DNA of 64,000 nt, taken from contig OZ241354.1 of NCBI GenBank assembly GCA_965199945.1, positions 806,001-870,000 on the forward strand, given 5' to 3'. Source of the stretch: VXYL01 sp965199945. GTDB taxonomy: Bacteria; Pseudomonadota; Gammaproteobacteria; Pseudomonadales; Azotimanducaceae. The notes under the pieces were generated by a model. That model saw only the letters and a program-made list of their open reading frames with translations, searched no databases and was not told where the DNA came from. The position numbers and the translations under genes were made by a program. Positions 17,092 through 25,329 of the stretch are shown here, one piece after another. How positions within the stretch are numbered: position 1 is the stretch's first letter; every line of letters starts with the position of its first letter.

Positions 17092-20000
17092 CTATTGGCG
17101 GGTGGTCGGCGGGGGCGCGGGGCTTGCTGGCGCGTTGGAGCCGGATGGGGCTTGCCCGTTCGGCGTCGGGTTGCCGAGGGTGCTGCGCCAGCCGCGGGAC
17201 GGGCCGTGGGGCCAGTGGAACTCCACGCGCACCTCGAAGCGCACCGTCGTGGCGAAGCCGAGGGCGTCGGTGGCGACGAGGGTGATCTGGGCCGTGCCTT
17301 CGCTGGCCAGCTCGGGCTGCACCAGCAGGGCGGCGCCGGCGATGCGGGCGGTGGCGATGGAGGCGTCCGACGAGGACGCTTCCCAGGCCATGCCGTCGGG
17401 GGCGTCGCCGGGGGCGACCAGCGAGGCGAGCGGCAGGCGCAGGGGGTCGCCGGCGGCGAGCGGTTCCGGGGCGGGCGTTGCCAGCGGGCGCGGCGGGCGG
17501 TGGAAGAGGATCAGCGGGGAGCCCGGAACGGTCTCGAAGCCGCGGAAGCAGGGCGTTCCGTTGCACTGCGCCGTCGGCATTGGGAGCGCTTCGGCGCGGA
17601 GGGTCAGGGGCGATTCGGGGGGCTGCGCTGCCGCGAACGTCGTGCCGTTCGTCTCGCCGGCGGCGACCGCGACGGTGGTGGGCAGGGCGGTCTCGGCGTC
17701 GGGCGTTGGGGAGGCGGTCAGCGTGGCGGTGAGCGGGAACGGGGCGCCGAGGGCGGTGCGGGTGGTGATTGTGGCCGGGCCGGGCGCCCAGGGGTCGGCG
17801 TCCGTGCGGAGCAGTTCCAGCGTCAGCACGAACGGTGCGCCCGGGTTGTCCTCCACGCTGACTTCGCGCAGGCGCCGGAGGCCGGCGAACAGGCCGGCCG
17901 GCAGGGCTTCGAGGGCGTTGGCCGAGAGGTCGAGGCGTTCCAGGCGCGGCGTGTGCGAGAGCAGGCCGGCGGGCAGCGCGGCGAGCGCGTTGGCGCGCAG
18001 GTCGAGGCGTTCGAGGCCGTCCAGGCCCAGCAGGTCGTTCCCGCGCAGGGAGTCGATGTTGCGGGCATTCAGGTCCAGCGCCGGGATGCGGGCGAGGTCG
18101 GCGGGGCGCGGCCAGCGGCAGTCGCGCCAGCCGCTGGCCAGCGCGTCGCGCACCGCCGGCGTGCGGTCGCAGACGCCTTCCTGGATCACCACCGTCGCCC
18201 GTGCGCGGCGCGAAAGGCCGACGTTCGCGGTCTGCGGTTCGTCGAGGGCGACCACGAAGCGCTCCCGCGCCGGCTCGATGTCGGCGTCGTCGACGACGGC
18301 GATCTCGATGGGCGCGGTTGTTTCGCCGGCCGGGATCGTCGCTGCGCCGGCGCTCTCGTAGTCCTGCTCGTCCACGTCGGCCGTCGCGGGGTCGTCGTCC
18401 GGCGCGATGCGCCAGGAGACGGCGAGGGGTTCGGCGAGCGGCCGGCCGAGGGTCGCCGTCAGGACGATTGCGCCGCCCTCCGGCGCCGCGGCGTCGCCGG
18501 ACAGGGACAGCAGGGCGCCGACCGCGACGTCGAACGTCGCCGTGGCGCCCAGGCCCTCGGGGTCGGTCGCCGTGACCGTGACCGTCGCCTCGCCCGGGCG
18601 GACGCCGCGGACGTGCACTGCGCTGGCGGTCGCGCGAACCGAGACGGCGGCGCCGTCCGAGGAGGCCGCGTAGCGCAGGCGGTCGCCGTTCGGGTCCTCG
18701 AAGGCCGCGTCGAGGCCGACCGTCCTCGTCTCGCCGACGTCGAGCTGCAAGTCCGGCAGTTCCTCCGCCAGGCGCGGCGGGGCGTTGACGGGCTCCGACA
18801 CCTCCCCCGCCGCGGCGGCGGAGGCCGCGCGGTCGCGGCCGTCGGCCACCGCCACCACGCGCACTTCGTAGCCGCCCGGTTCCAGATCGAGCTCGAGCCG
18901 CGTCGCCGTCGTCTCCTCCTGCCGCGACGAGGACCATTCCTGCCCGGAAAGACGCCACTGCACCTTGTACGAGGTGGCGCCGGCGGCCGCCGTCCAGGTG
19001 ACCAGCAGGCCGGTCGCCGTGGCTTCGGCGCGCACCTCGGTCGGGACGTCGCCGGCCGGCGGCGGCGCGTCGTCGTCGTTCACGGTCACTTCGACGCTGG
19101 GAATGGCGAGGGTCGCCGGGTAGCCCGCGGAGGCGCAGGCGGCCGTGACCGCGTGGCGCAGGGTGGCGCGGTCGTCGATGCCGTCGTCGTCCTGCTCCGC
19201 GGTGACCGTCACGGTCTGGGGCGCGTTCCAGTCGTCGGGCGTGAAGGTCAGCGTCGTCGGCTCCGGGGTCACGTCCGGGTTGCCGCTGGAGACCGAGACG
19301 CCCACGCCGGCCGTGCAGCCGGTGGGGCGGGTGTCCAGCACCAGCGTGTACGTTCCCTGGTTCGCGTCGTCCGCGCCCGGGTCTTCGTCGAGGGACAGGC
19401 TCGTTCGGGAGACGACCACGGCCGGCGCGGTGGGGGTCACCGGCAGCGAACCGCTCGCGACGTCGCTGGCGCCGGAGTGGGCCGCGGCGAGCACGGTCAC
19501 CGACAGCGTTGCGGCGGCGTCGACGTCGTAGCCGGCGCCGGTGGCCAGCGTCAGCGTGGCGACGGCGGTTCCCGCGGCGCCGCCCGACACGCTGGCGATG
19601 GAGAGGCCGGGGATGGTCGGCGTGGTCGCCAGCTGGAAGCTGGACGCGCTCACGCCGCTGGCGTACGTCACGCCGATCAGCGTGACCGCGAGCTCCGCGC
19701 CGTGCAGGTTCGCCTCGGCCAGCGGCGAGGGGCTGGAGGCGAGGGATGCGCCGGCGGTCACCGTCACTGTGAAGGTCAGCGAGGCGCGGTCGGTCGGGGC
19801 GGTGTTCGCGTCCAGGTCGGTCGCGGTGATGGTGACGGTCACTGCGCCGGAGGTGGCCGCGTCCGGCGTTCCGCAGACCTCCCGCGCCTCGGTGCCCGGA
19901 CAGCCGGGCGTGTCCCCGCCCGTGGCGTCGAACACCAGGCCGCTCGGCAGGTTGGCGGCGGCGTAGCCCAGGGTGCCGTTGCCGCCGCTGGCGGCGGGAA

Positions 20001-22719
20001 CCGCGAACTCCGTGATCGCCGCGCCGGCGGGGAAGGTCTTGGCGGTGACGGACGCCGTGCCGAACGTCGGCGCGGTGTCCGCCGCCACGCCGTAGGCGAA
20101 CGACAGGGTGGCGCGGTCGCCCGGGGCCATGTTGGTGTCCGCGTCGTCCGCCGTGATGGTGACCGTGCCCGTGCCGGCGACGGAGGGCGTGCCGCAGATC
20201 TCGCGCGCCTCGGTGCCCGTGCAGCCGGGCGTGTCCGATCCGGTGGCGTCGAAGACAAGGCCGGTGGGCAGGCCGGACGCCGCGTAGGTGATCGCGCCGT
20301 TGCCGCCGCTGGCCGGCGGAACCACGAAGTCGGCGATGGCCGTGTTGAGGATGAACGCCTTCTCCGGCACCGCGCCGCTGCCGAAGGACGGCGGGGCGTC
20401 CGACGACACCGTGATCGTGAACGTCAGCGTCGCGCGGTCGCCGGTGCCCAGGTTCGAGTCCGAGTCCCGCGCCGCGATGGTCACCGTCGTCGGGCCGCCG
20501 ATGACGGTCGGGGTGCCGCAGATCTCCCGCGCCTCCGTGCCCGTGCAGCCCGGCGTGTCCGATCCGGTGGCGTCGAAGACGAGGCCCGTGGGCAGGCCGG
20601 AGGCCGTGTAGACGATGGTTCCGTTGCCGCCGCTGGCGGCGGGAACCGTGAACTCGGCGATGGCGGTGTTCACGGCGAAGACCGCGTCGGTGACGGAGCC
20701 CATGCCGAAGTCCGGCGCCGTGTCCGTCTCCACCGTGACGGAGAACGTCAGCACGGCGCGGTCGGCGGCGGCCATGTTGGCGTCGCCGTCCTGGGCGGTG
20801 ATGGTCACCGTCGCCGCCGCGGCGGCCGTGGTCGGGGTGCCGCACACCCGCCGCGCCTGGCTGCCCGGGCAGCCGGGGGAGTCCGACCCGGTGGCGTCGA
20901 AGCGCAGCCCGTCCGGCAGGTTCGAGGCGTCGTACGTGATGGTTCCGTTTCCGCCACTCGCGGCCGGCACGGTGAACTCGTCGATGGCCTGGCCGGCGAC
21001 GAAGGTCTTGGCCGAGACGGAACCGCTGCCGAAGGTGGGGACGGCGTTCGCGGCCACGGTGACCGAGAAGGTCAGCGTGGCGCGGTCCGTGTTCATGTTG
21101 TTGCCGTCCGAGTCGCGCGCGGCGATGGTGACGGTGGCGGCCGAGGCGGCGGTGGTGGGGGTGCCGCAGATCTCCCGCGCCTCGGTGCCCGGGCAGCCGT
21201 TCGTGTCCGTGCCGGTGGCGTCGAAGACGAGGCCCGCCGGCAGGCCGGAGGCGGTGTAGACGATGGTTCCGTTGCCGCCGCTGGCGGCGGGAACCTGGAA
21301 CTCGTCGATGGGGGAGCTGGCGACGTAGGTCCTGGCTGTGACGGAGCCCATGCCGAAGGACGGCGCGGTGTCCGCGTCCACGGCGATGGTGAACGTCAGC
21401 ATGCCTTGGTCGCTCGATGCCATGTTGGCGTCCGCGTCGTCGGCGGTGATGGTGACCGTCTGGGCCGCGCCGGCGGTGGTGGGGGTGCCGCAGATCTCCC
21501 GCGCCTCGGTTCCCGTGCAGCCGGGCGTGTCCGTGCCGGTGGCGTCGAACACGAGGCCGTCCGGCAGGTTCGAGGCCGTGTAGGTGATGGCGCCGTTGCC
21601 GCCGGTCGCCGCCGGCACGGTGAAGTCCGTAATGGCCTGGCCGGCGACGTAGGTCTTGTTGGAGACCGAGCCGCTGCCGAAGGAGGGCGCGGTGTCCGCG
21701 GGCGCGTTCACCGTGACGGAGAAGGTCAGCCTGCCCTGGTCGCCGGAGGCCATGTTGGAGTCCGCGTCGTTCGCCGTGATGGTGACGGTCTGGGCGCCGG
21801 CCGTGGCCGTGGTGGGCGTGCCGCAGATCTCGCGGGCCTCGGTGCCCGTGCAGCCGGGCGAGTCCGTGCCGGTGGCGTCGAACACCAAGCCGTCGGGCAG
21901 GTTGGAGGCCGTGTAGGTGATCGCGCCGCCGTTGCCGCCGGTGGCGGCCGGCACGGTGAAGTCCGCGATGGCGGAGCCGGCGGTGTAGGTCTTGGCTGTG
22001 ACGGAGCCGCTGCCGAAGGACGGGGCGGAGTCGGTGCCGCGGATGGTGACGGTGACGGACGAGGTGCCGATGGTGTACGTGGGGGCACTCCCTAGCGGCG
22101 TGGGATTACTAATGCTAAAGGTCAAGTCCTCGTCACCCTCAGTAACGCCATCCGCAGCCACCGTGTACGCTTCGCTCCAACTATCACTGGCAATGACGTT
22201 GATAGTCTGGCTGGCTGCCGGCAGACCACCCAAAAAAACTGTTCCCGTATGGGTCCTCAGGTCTGACAGTGTGTACGCGGAGCCACCTCTACTAAAGGTG
22301 AATCTAAGAATTTGCCCCGCGGCGAGCGGCGGATTCAATCGAACGGTGATCGTGACGACGTCTCCCTCGTCCACCTGCAGGCCGGGCCAGGTAGTGTCCC
22401 GGTCGCCGTTGCGATTGCCGCTGGTGCCGCAGTTGGCCGAGGTGCCGCCGCAGTTGCCAGTGGCGGCGATGGTGACGGTCTGCGCCGCGGATGGCGTGGA
22501 TGCCAGCGCGACCAAGGCAAGAACGAAGGCGGCAAGCGCGAAGCGAAGGCGGGCGCTGCCGCCGCAGGTCAGGGAGCGGCGGCCACCTCCACTACGTCCG
22601 ACTCTCGGGGGGGGGGGGGGGGGGGGGCTCACAAACACGCCGTCGCTGGCGGCGTTCCGCAGTGCCGCCGGCCTCGACATTCGGCGCATTCGGCCCGTGT
22701 GTTCCGCCACCTCAAGCAT
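17092..22719 (-). CDS. Giant surface/secreted protein with seven Ig-like (He_PIG-type) repeats, Fn3, Calx-beta and LRR (copy 1)
   Basis: 1875 residues from the leader ATG at 22719. Residues 1-30 are a leader, 32-38 seven prolines encoded by a run of 21 C, and about 58-80 a signal peptide (FALAAFVLALVALASTPSAAQ). Then come a Calx-beta-like segment (80-230), seven repeats of 107-110 residues each with a paired-cysteine motif GC-x-GTEAREICGTP (about 232-990), an Fn3 domain ('GLLVTWTAAAGATSYKVQW'), a cadherin-like domain, a Calx-beta domain and a short LRR block (LDLRANALAALPAGL). It ends in an acidic beta-rich domain with 'EFHWPHGPSRGWRSTLGN'. No ATG or GTG lies between the C run and the signal peptide, so expression depends on run length. 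No membrane anchor is seen; probably an adhesin, role inferred. Confidence 0.85.
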   Translation of the reverse strand: MLEVAEHTGRMRRMSRPAALRNAASDGVFVSPPPPPPPRVGRSGGGRRSLTCGGSARLRFALAAFVLALVALASTPSAAQTVTIAATGNCGGTSANCGTSGNRNGDRDTTWPGLQVDEGDVVTITVRLNPPLAAGQILRFTFSRGGSAYTLSDLRTHTGTVFLGGLPAASQTINVIASDSWSEAYTVAADGVTEGDEDLTFSISNPTPLGSAPTYTIGTSSVTVTIRGTDSAPSFGSGSVTAKTYTAGSAIADFTVPAATGGNGGAITYTASNLPDGLVFDATGTDSPGCTGTEAREICGTPTTATAGAQTVTITANDADSNMASGDQGRLTFSVTVNAPADTAPSFGSGSVSNKTYVAGQAITDFTVPAATGGNGAITYTASNLPDGLVFDATGTDTPGCTGTEAREICGTPTTAGAAQTVTITADDADANMASSDQGMLTFTIAVDADTAPSFGMGSVTARTYVASSPIDEFQVPAASGGNGTIVYTASGLPAGLVFDATGTDTNGCPGTEAREICGTPTTAASAATVTIAARDSDGNNMNTDRATLTFSVTVAANAVPTFGSGSVSAKTFVAGQAIDEFTVPAASGGNGTITYDASNLPDGLRFDATGSDSPGCPGSQARRVCGTPTTAAAAATVTITAQDGDANMAAADRAVLTFSVTVETDTAPDFGMGSVTDAVFAVNTAIAEFTVPAASGGNGTIVYTASGLPTGLVFDATGSDTPGCTGTEAREICGTPTVIGGPTTVTIAARDSDSNLGTGDRATLTFTITVSSDAPPSFGSGAVPEKAFILNTAIADFVVPPASGGNGAITYAASGLPTGLVFDATGSDTPGCTGTEAREICGTPSVAGTGTVTITADDADTNMAPGDRATLSFAYGVAADTAPTFGTASVTAKTFPAGAAITEFAVPAASGGNGTLGYAAANLPSGLVFDATGGDTPGCPGTEAREVCGTPDAATSGAVTVTITATDLDANTAPTDRASLTFTVTVTAGASLASSPSPLAEANLHGAELAVTLIGVTYASGVSASSFQLATTPTIPGLSIASVSGGAAGTAVATLTLATGAGYDVDAAATLSVTVLAAAHSGASDVASGSLPVTPTAPAVVVSRTSLSLDEDPGADDANQGTYTLVLDTRPTGCTAGVGVSVSSGNPDVTPEPTTLTFTPDDWNAPQTVTVTAEQDDDGIDDRATLRHAVTAACASAGYPATLAIPSVEVTVNDDDAPPPAGDVPTEVRAEATATGLLVTWTAAAGATSYKVQWRLSGQEWSSSRQEETTATRLELDLEPGGYEVRVVAVADGRDRAASAAAAGEVSEPVNAPPRLAEELPDLQLDVGETRTVGLDAAFEDPNGDRLRYAASSDGAAVSVRATASAVHVRGVRPGEATVTVTATDPEGLGATATFDVAVGALLSLSGDAAAPEGGAIVLTATLGRPLAEPLAVSWRIAPDDDPATADVDEQDYESAGAATIPAGETTAPIEIAVVDDADIEPARERFVVALDEPQTANVGLSRRARATVVIQEGVCDRTPAVRDALASGWRDCRWPRPADLARIPALDLNARNIDSLRGNDLLGLDGLERLDLRANALAALPAGLLSHTPRLERLDLSANALEALPAGLFAGLRRLREVSVEDNPGAPFVLTLELLRTDADPWAPGPATITTRTALGAPFPLTATLTASPTPDAETALPTTVAVAAGETNGTTFAAAQPPESPLTLRAEALPMPTAQCNGTPCFRGFETVPGSPLILFHRPPRPLATPAPEPLAAGDPLRLPLASLVAPGDAPDGMAWEASSSDASIATARIAGAALLVQPELASEGTAQITLVATDALGFATTVRFEVRVEFHWPHGPSRGWRSTLGNPTPNGQAPSGSNAPASPAPPPTTRQ
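19750..22026 (-). repeat. Seven tandem ~325-bp repeats encoding Ig-like modules (copy 1)
   Basis: Each unit encodes a module opening 'PSFGSGSV', with mid-module 'VPAASGGNG', 'GLVFDATG' and the cysteine pair, and closing 'DRATLTFTVTV'. Units differ mainly in the first 30 residues. The array is repeated at 55815-58089 in the second copy with the units in the same order, so whole-gene duplication followed the internal repeat expansion. Confidence 0.88.
22607..22627 (-). repeat. Homopolymer run, 21 G on plus strand (C21 in the coding sense), between leader and signal peptide of copy 1
   Basis: A perfect run of 21 identical bases sits 90 bases into the reading frame of copy 1. At 21 bases the leader (MLEVAEH..GVFVS) continues as seven prolines into RVGRSGGG and the signal peptide. 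A change of one or two bases would put the leader out of frame. Run length in an assembly is error-prone, so 21 should be treated as approximate. Confidence 0.9.
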
Positions 22720-22780
22720 CGCGGAAGATTAGCACGCGAGGCGTTTTCGCAGCAGGCTCGGCGCGGGCCGAGTACCTTCG

Positions 22781-22800
22781 CCGCCAAATGTCGCACACCC
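22781..22800 (-). repeat. Dispersed short repeat, copy C, beside a small hairpin
   Basis: On the minus strand it reads GGGTGTGCGACATTTGGCGG, matching copy A at 15661-15680 with two changes. It lies between the surface protein start and the stop of the C39/BtrH-like gene. A hairpin at 22757-22772 (CTCGGC-GCGG-GCCGAG) adjoins it and could be a weak terminator of that gene, though no T-run follows. Confidence 0.5.
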
Positions 22801-22817
22801 CGTCGATTTCCCGGCTG

Positions 22818-23732
22818 CTAGGCGCGCAGTTTCTCCATTCCGGCAATGCAGTCCGCTTCGGCGTCGCGGGCTTCGAGAACGAAACGGCGCTTGGCTGCCG
22901 CGTCGGCCGTCTTGTCCGCGGCGCGGTACAGGAGCTTGGCGGCCTTGCGGTAGCCGAGCGCGAGCAGACGCGCCTGCTGCTGGTCGATGGCGCCCGGGAA
23001 CTCCGCCGCCGCCAAGGACTGGAAATAGTCTCCGGCCTGTTCGCGGCACTCCGCCCAGACCATGCCGTTCCACCAGGCGCCGTGATCGTCGCCGTGGCCG
23101 GCGTCGATTGCGGCGATCCAGTTCGCGTAGGCGTCCGGCCCCACGCCGTAGCCCGCTTCGGCGAAGCGCTGCGGCTCGCGCCAGATCGTGAGCGCAAAGT
23201 CGATGGCATCGAAGACGGCGCTGCCGTTGACGCTGGCCTCGCCTTGGCGGAACTCGAAGAACGTGAGTGGCGGCCCCGCCTGGAACTCGCGCCAACTGCC
23301 GCAGGAGAGTCTTGCCGGCGTGCTCTCGACATCGCCCCAGGGCTGCGCCAAGCGGAACCCGTCGGCGTCGTGGCCGAGTATCAGCTGGTTGTCCAAGTTG
23401 AGCAGGGAACAGACGCTGCCGCGGGCCAATGCCTCGCGCACCGTGGCTTCCAGTGCGGCCTTTTCGCTGTCGGGCGCGTTCGGCAGCGCCATTCCCAGTT
23501 GCCGCACGCCGAGGCCCAGGTTGCCCAGCAACTCGAAGAAGCGGCTGCTGTTCCAGCAATAGGGCGCGCTCGGACACAGTTCCTCGTGGATGTTGACGAC
23601 GAATGCGTGGCCGGAGAGGACGAACGCCTCGGCCGGCCGCGCGTCGCTGCCGTAGTGGTCAAGCGCGCCCTTCACCACGCCCATCAGCGACGTGTTGTAG
23701 GGCGGCTGCTGCAAGCCGTTGAAGTTTCCCAT
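22818..23732 (-). CDS. Uncharacterised protein, possible C39-peptidase/BtrH-like fold
   Basis: 304 residues. The pattern 'YNTSLMGVVKGALDHYG', then 'LSGHAFVVNI', 'CPSAPYCWN' and 'LILGHDADGFRLAQPWGD' recalls the N-terminal papain-like domain of BtrH/C39-type proteins, where a small domain holds a Cys or Ser, a His and an Asp. This similarity is weak and by eye only. The C-terminal third is helical (from about 215) with 'WWNGMVWAECREQAGDYF'. The ATG at 23732 starts the conserved-looking region; a longer frame upstream overlaps the divergent GDPD promoter. Function unknown. Confidence 0.6.
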   Translation of the reverse strand: MGNFNGLQQPPYNTSLMGVVKGALDHYGSDARPAEAFVLSGHAFVVNIHEELCPSAPYCWNSSRFFELLGNLGLGVRQLGMALPNAPDSEKAALEATVREALARGSVCSLLNLDNQLILGHDADGFRLAQPWGDVESTPARLSCGSWREFQAGPPLTFFEFRQGEASVNGSAVFDAIDFALTIWREPQRFAEAGYGVGPDAYANWIAAIDAGHGDDHGAWWNGMVWAECREQAGDYFQSLAAAEFPGAIDQQQARLLALGYRKAAKLLYRAADKTADAAAKRRFVLEARDAEADCIAGMEKLRA

Positions 23733-23835
23733 CGCCCCTCTCCGCCACCTTCCCGGCAACCTGCGTTGGCTGCCAAGTCTGTCACAATGCGCGGGCGTTG
23801 CAGGGATTTCGCGGAATGGGCGGAGCGCGGGTTCG

Positions 23836-24732
23836 ATGAAGGGCTGCTGGAAGCCAGCGTGTGCGCTGCTCTTCGTGCTCTCCGCGTGGCCTGCGAGCGC
23901 CTGCATCGAGGTCATCGCCCATCGGGGCGCGTCCGGCTACCTCTCCGAACACACGCTGCCGGCCTATGCGCTCGGCTACGGCCAGGGCGCGCACTGGATC
24001 GAACCGGACGTCGTGCTCACCGCCGACGGGGTGCCCATCGCCCTGCACGACACGACCTTGGATCGCACGACGAACGTGGCGGAGACGTTCGCCGGCCGGG
24101 CGCGGGAAGACGGCCACCACTACGCTGCGGACTTCACCTATGCGGAAATCCTGCAACTGCGCGTGGTCGAAGCGCGGCCCGGTCGATACCCCTACGCCAC
24201 GTTCCGCGTGCCAAGGCTCGCCGACGTGCTCGAGCTGGTGCAGGGCTTGAACCGCACCACCGGCCGGCGCGTGGGAATCTATCCCGAACTGAAGTCGCCG
24301 GCTTCCCAGCCCGCCCTCGCCACTGAGGCGCTGCGGGTTCTCGACGGCGCGGACCTGCCGGTGTTCATTCAATCCTTCGACGCCGAGGCGTTGGCCGCTC
24401 TCGACACCGAGCTGCCGCGCATTCAACTCGTCGCCGAACACGGACCAGTGGCCGACGCGACGCTGGACGCGATGGCCGAATATGCAGTCGGCATCGGGGT
24501 CTTCAAGGGCCTGCTCTTCCAGGACCCAAGCCTCGTCGCCAGAGCGCAGGCGCGGGAGTTGGCGGTTCACGCCTATACGCTGCGCGCGGATCAGGTCGGC
24601 GGTGCCTTCGATTCGCTGGATGCGGAGGTCGCCGCCTTGGTCGCGCTCGGCGTCGACGCCCTGTTCACCGACCATCCCGACAAGGTGCTGTCGGCGCTGG
24701 GCGACGAGGCGTGTTCGATCGGTTCACGGTAG
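23836..24732 (+). CDS. Secreted glycerophosphodiester phosphodiesterase (GDPD)
   Basis: 298 residues. A signal peptide (about 4-22, LLFVLSAWPASA) directs it to the periplasm. The TIM-barrel GDPD core is clear: 'IAHRGASGYLSEHTLPAY' (catalytic His and substrate Arg), 'WIEPDVVLTADGVPIALHD' (metal-binding Glu/Asp and second catalytic His), and 'YPELKSP'. It hydrolyses deacylated phospholipids to sn-glycerol 3-phosphate and an alcohol, supplying phosphate or glycerol. It is close to GlpQ-type enzymes. The peroxiredoxin gene follows after 45 bp. Confidence 0.92.
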   Translation: MKGCWKPACALLFVLSAWPASACIEVIAHRGASGYLSEHTLPAYALGYGQGAHWIEPDVVLTADGVPIALHDTTLDRTTNVAETFAGRAREDGHHYAADFTYAEILQLRVVEARPGRYPYATFRVPRLADVLELVQGLNRTTGRRVGIYPELKSPASQPALATEALRVLDGADLPVFIQSFDAEALAALDTELPRIQLVAEHGPVADATLDAMAEYAVGIGVFKGLLFQDPSLVARAQARELAVHAYTLRADQVGGAFDSLDAEVAALVALGVDALFTDHPDKVLSALGDEACSIGSR

Positions 24733-24777
24733 CGCGCCCTTGCTAGACTCGGCGCACCGAGTACACCGAGTCATCCG

Positions 24778-25329
24778 ATGAACAAGACCACCCTCTTCGC
24801 TGCCGCGGCAGCCTTGGCGCTTGGCGGCGCCGCGAGCGCCGAGCCGCTGCAAGCCGGCGACAAGGCGCCGGCCTTCAATCTGGAATCCACCGCCGGCGGA
24901 ACCTACGCGCTCGGCGAACGCGCCGTGGTGCTGGCCTGGTTCCCAAGGGCGTTCACCCAAGGCTGCACCATCGAGTGCAAGTCCTTGGCGGAGAAAGGCC
25001 ACCTCATCCGCGAGTTCGATGTGGACTACTTCATGGCGAGCACCGATCCGGTGGAGGAGAACACGCGCTTCGCGCAAGCGAACAACGCCGACTTCCCCAT
25101 GCTTTCGGATCCCACCTCGGCCACCGCCGATGCCTACGGCGTGCTGCACGAGCGCGGCTTCGCCATGCGCCACACCTTCTACATCGGCGCCGACGGCACG
25201 ATTCTGGCCATCGACCGCAACGTGAAGCCCGCCACCGCCGCCGAGGACATCGCCGCCAAGCTGGCGGAACTCGGCTTGCCGCGGCGCGCGGCGAGCGACA
25301 GCGAAACGGAGGCGACGGCGCAGCCATGA
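24778..25329 (+). CDS. Secreted peroxiredoxin (AhpC/TSA, BCP/PrxQ-like)
   Basis: 183 residues with a signal peptide ending ASA at residue 21. The thioredoxin fold contains the peroxidatic Cys at 63 in 'AFTQGCTIEC'. A second Cys at 67 fits the PrxQ arrangement of two cysteines four residues apart. The usual Pro-x3-Thr-x2-Cys is altered (FTQGC against FTPGC). It would reduce periplasmic hydroperoxides using thioredoxin-like donors. Its stop overlaps the sulfatase start, so the two are translationally coupled; a link between the two is not known. Confidence 0.9.
   Translation: MNKTTLFAAAAALALGGAASAEPLQAGDKAPAFNLESTAGGTYALGERAVVLAWFPRAFTQGCTIECKSLAEKGHLIREFDVDYFMASTDPVEENTRFAQANNADFPMLSDPTSATADAYGVLHERGFAMRHTFYIGADGTILAIDRNVKPATAAEDIAAKLAELGLPRRAASDSETEATAQP

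Noticed and set aside
15836..20845. Long minus-strand frame of 1669 codons merging into the Rpn gene
   Set aside because: Its N-terminal portion is an off-frame reading of the repeat array; only the Rpn part, from 16921, is real.
19750..22026. Regular repeats that could suggest a CRISPR array
   Set aside because: Units are about 325 bp, in frame and protein-coding, with no short spacers.
16915..22095. Plus-strand frame of 1726 codons opposite the surface protein
   Set aside because: Antisense to the repeat array; residues are periodic Gly/Arg/Ala noise mirroring the repeats.
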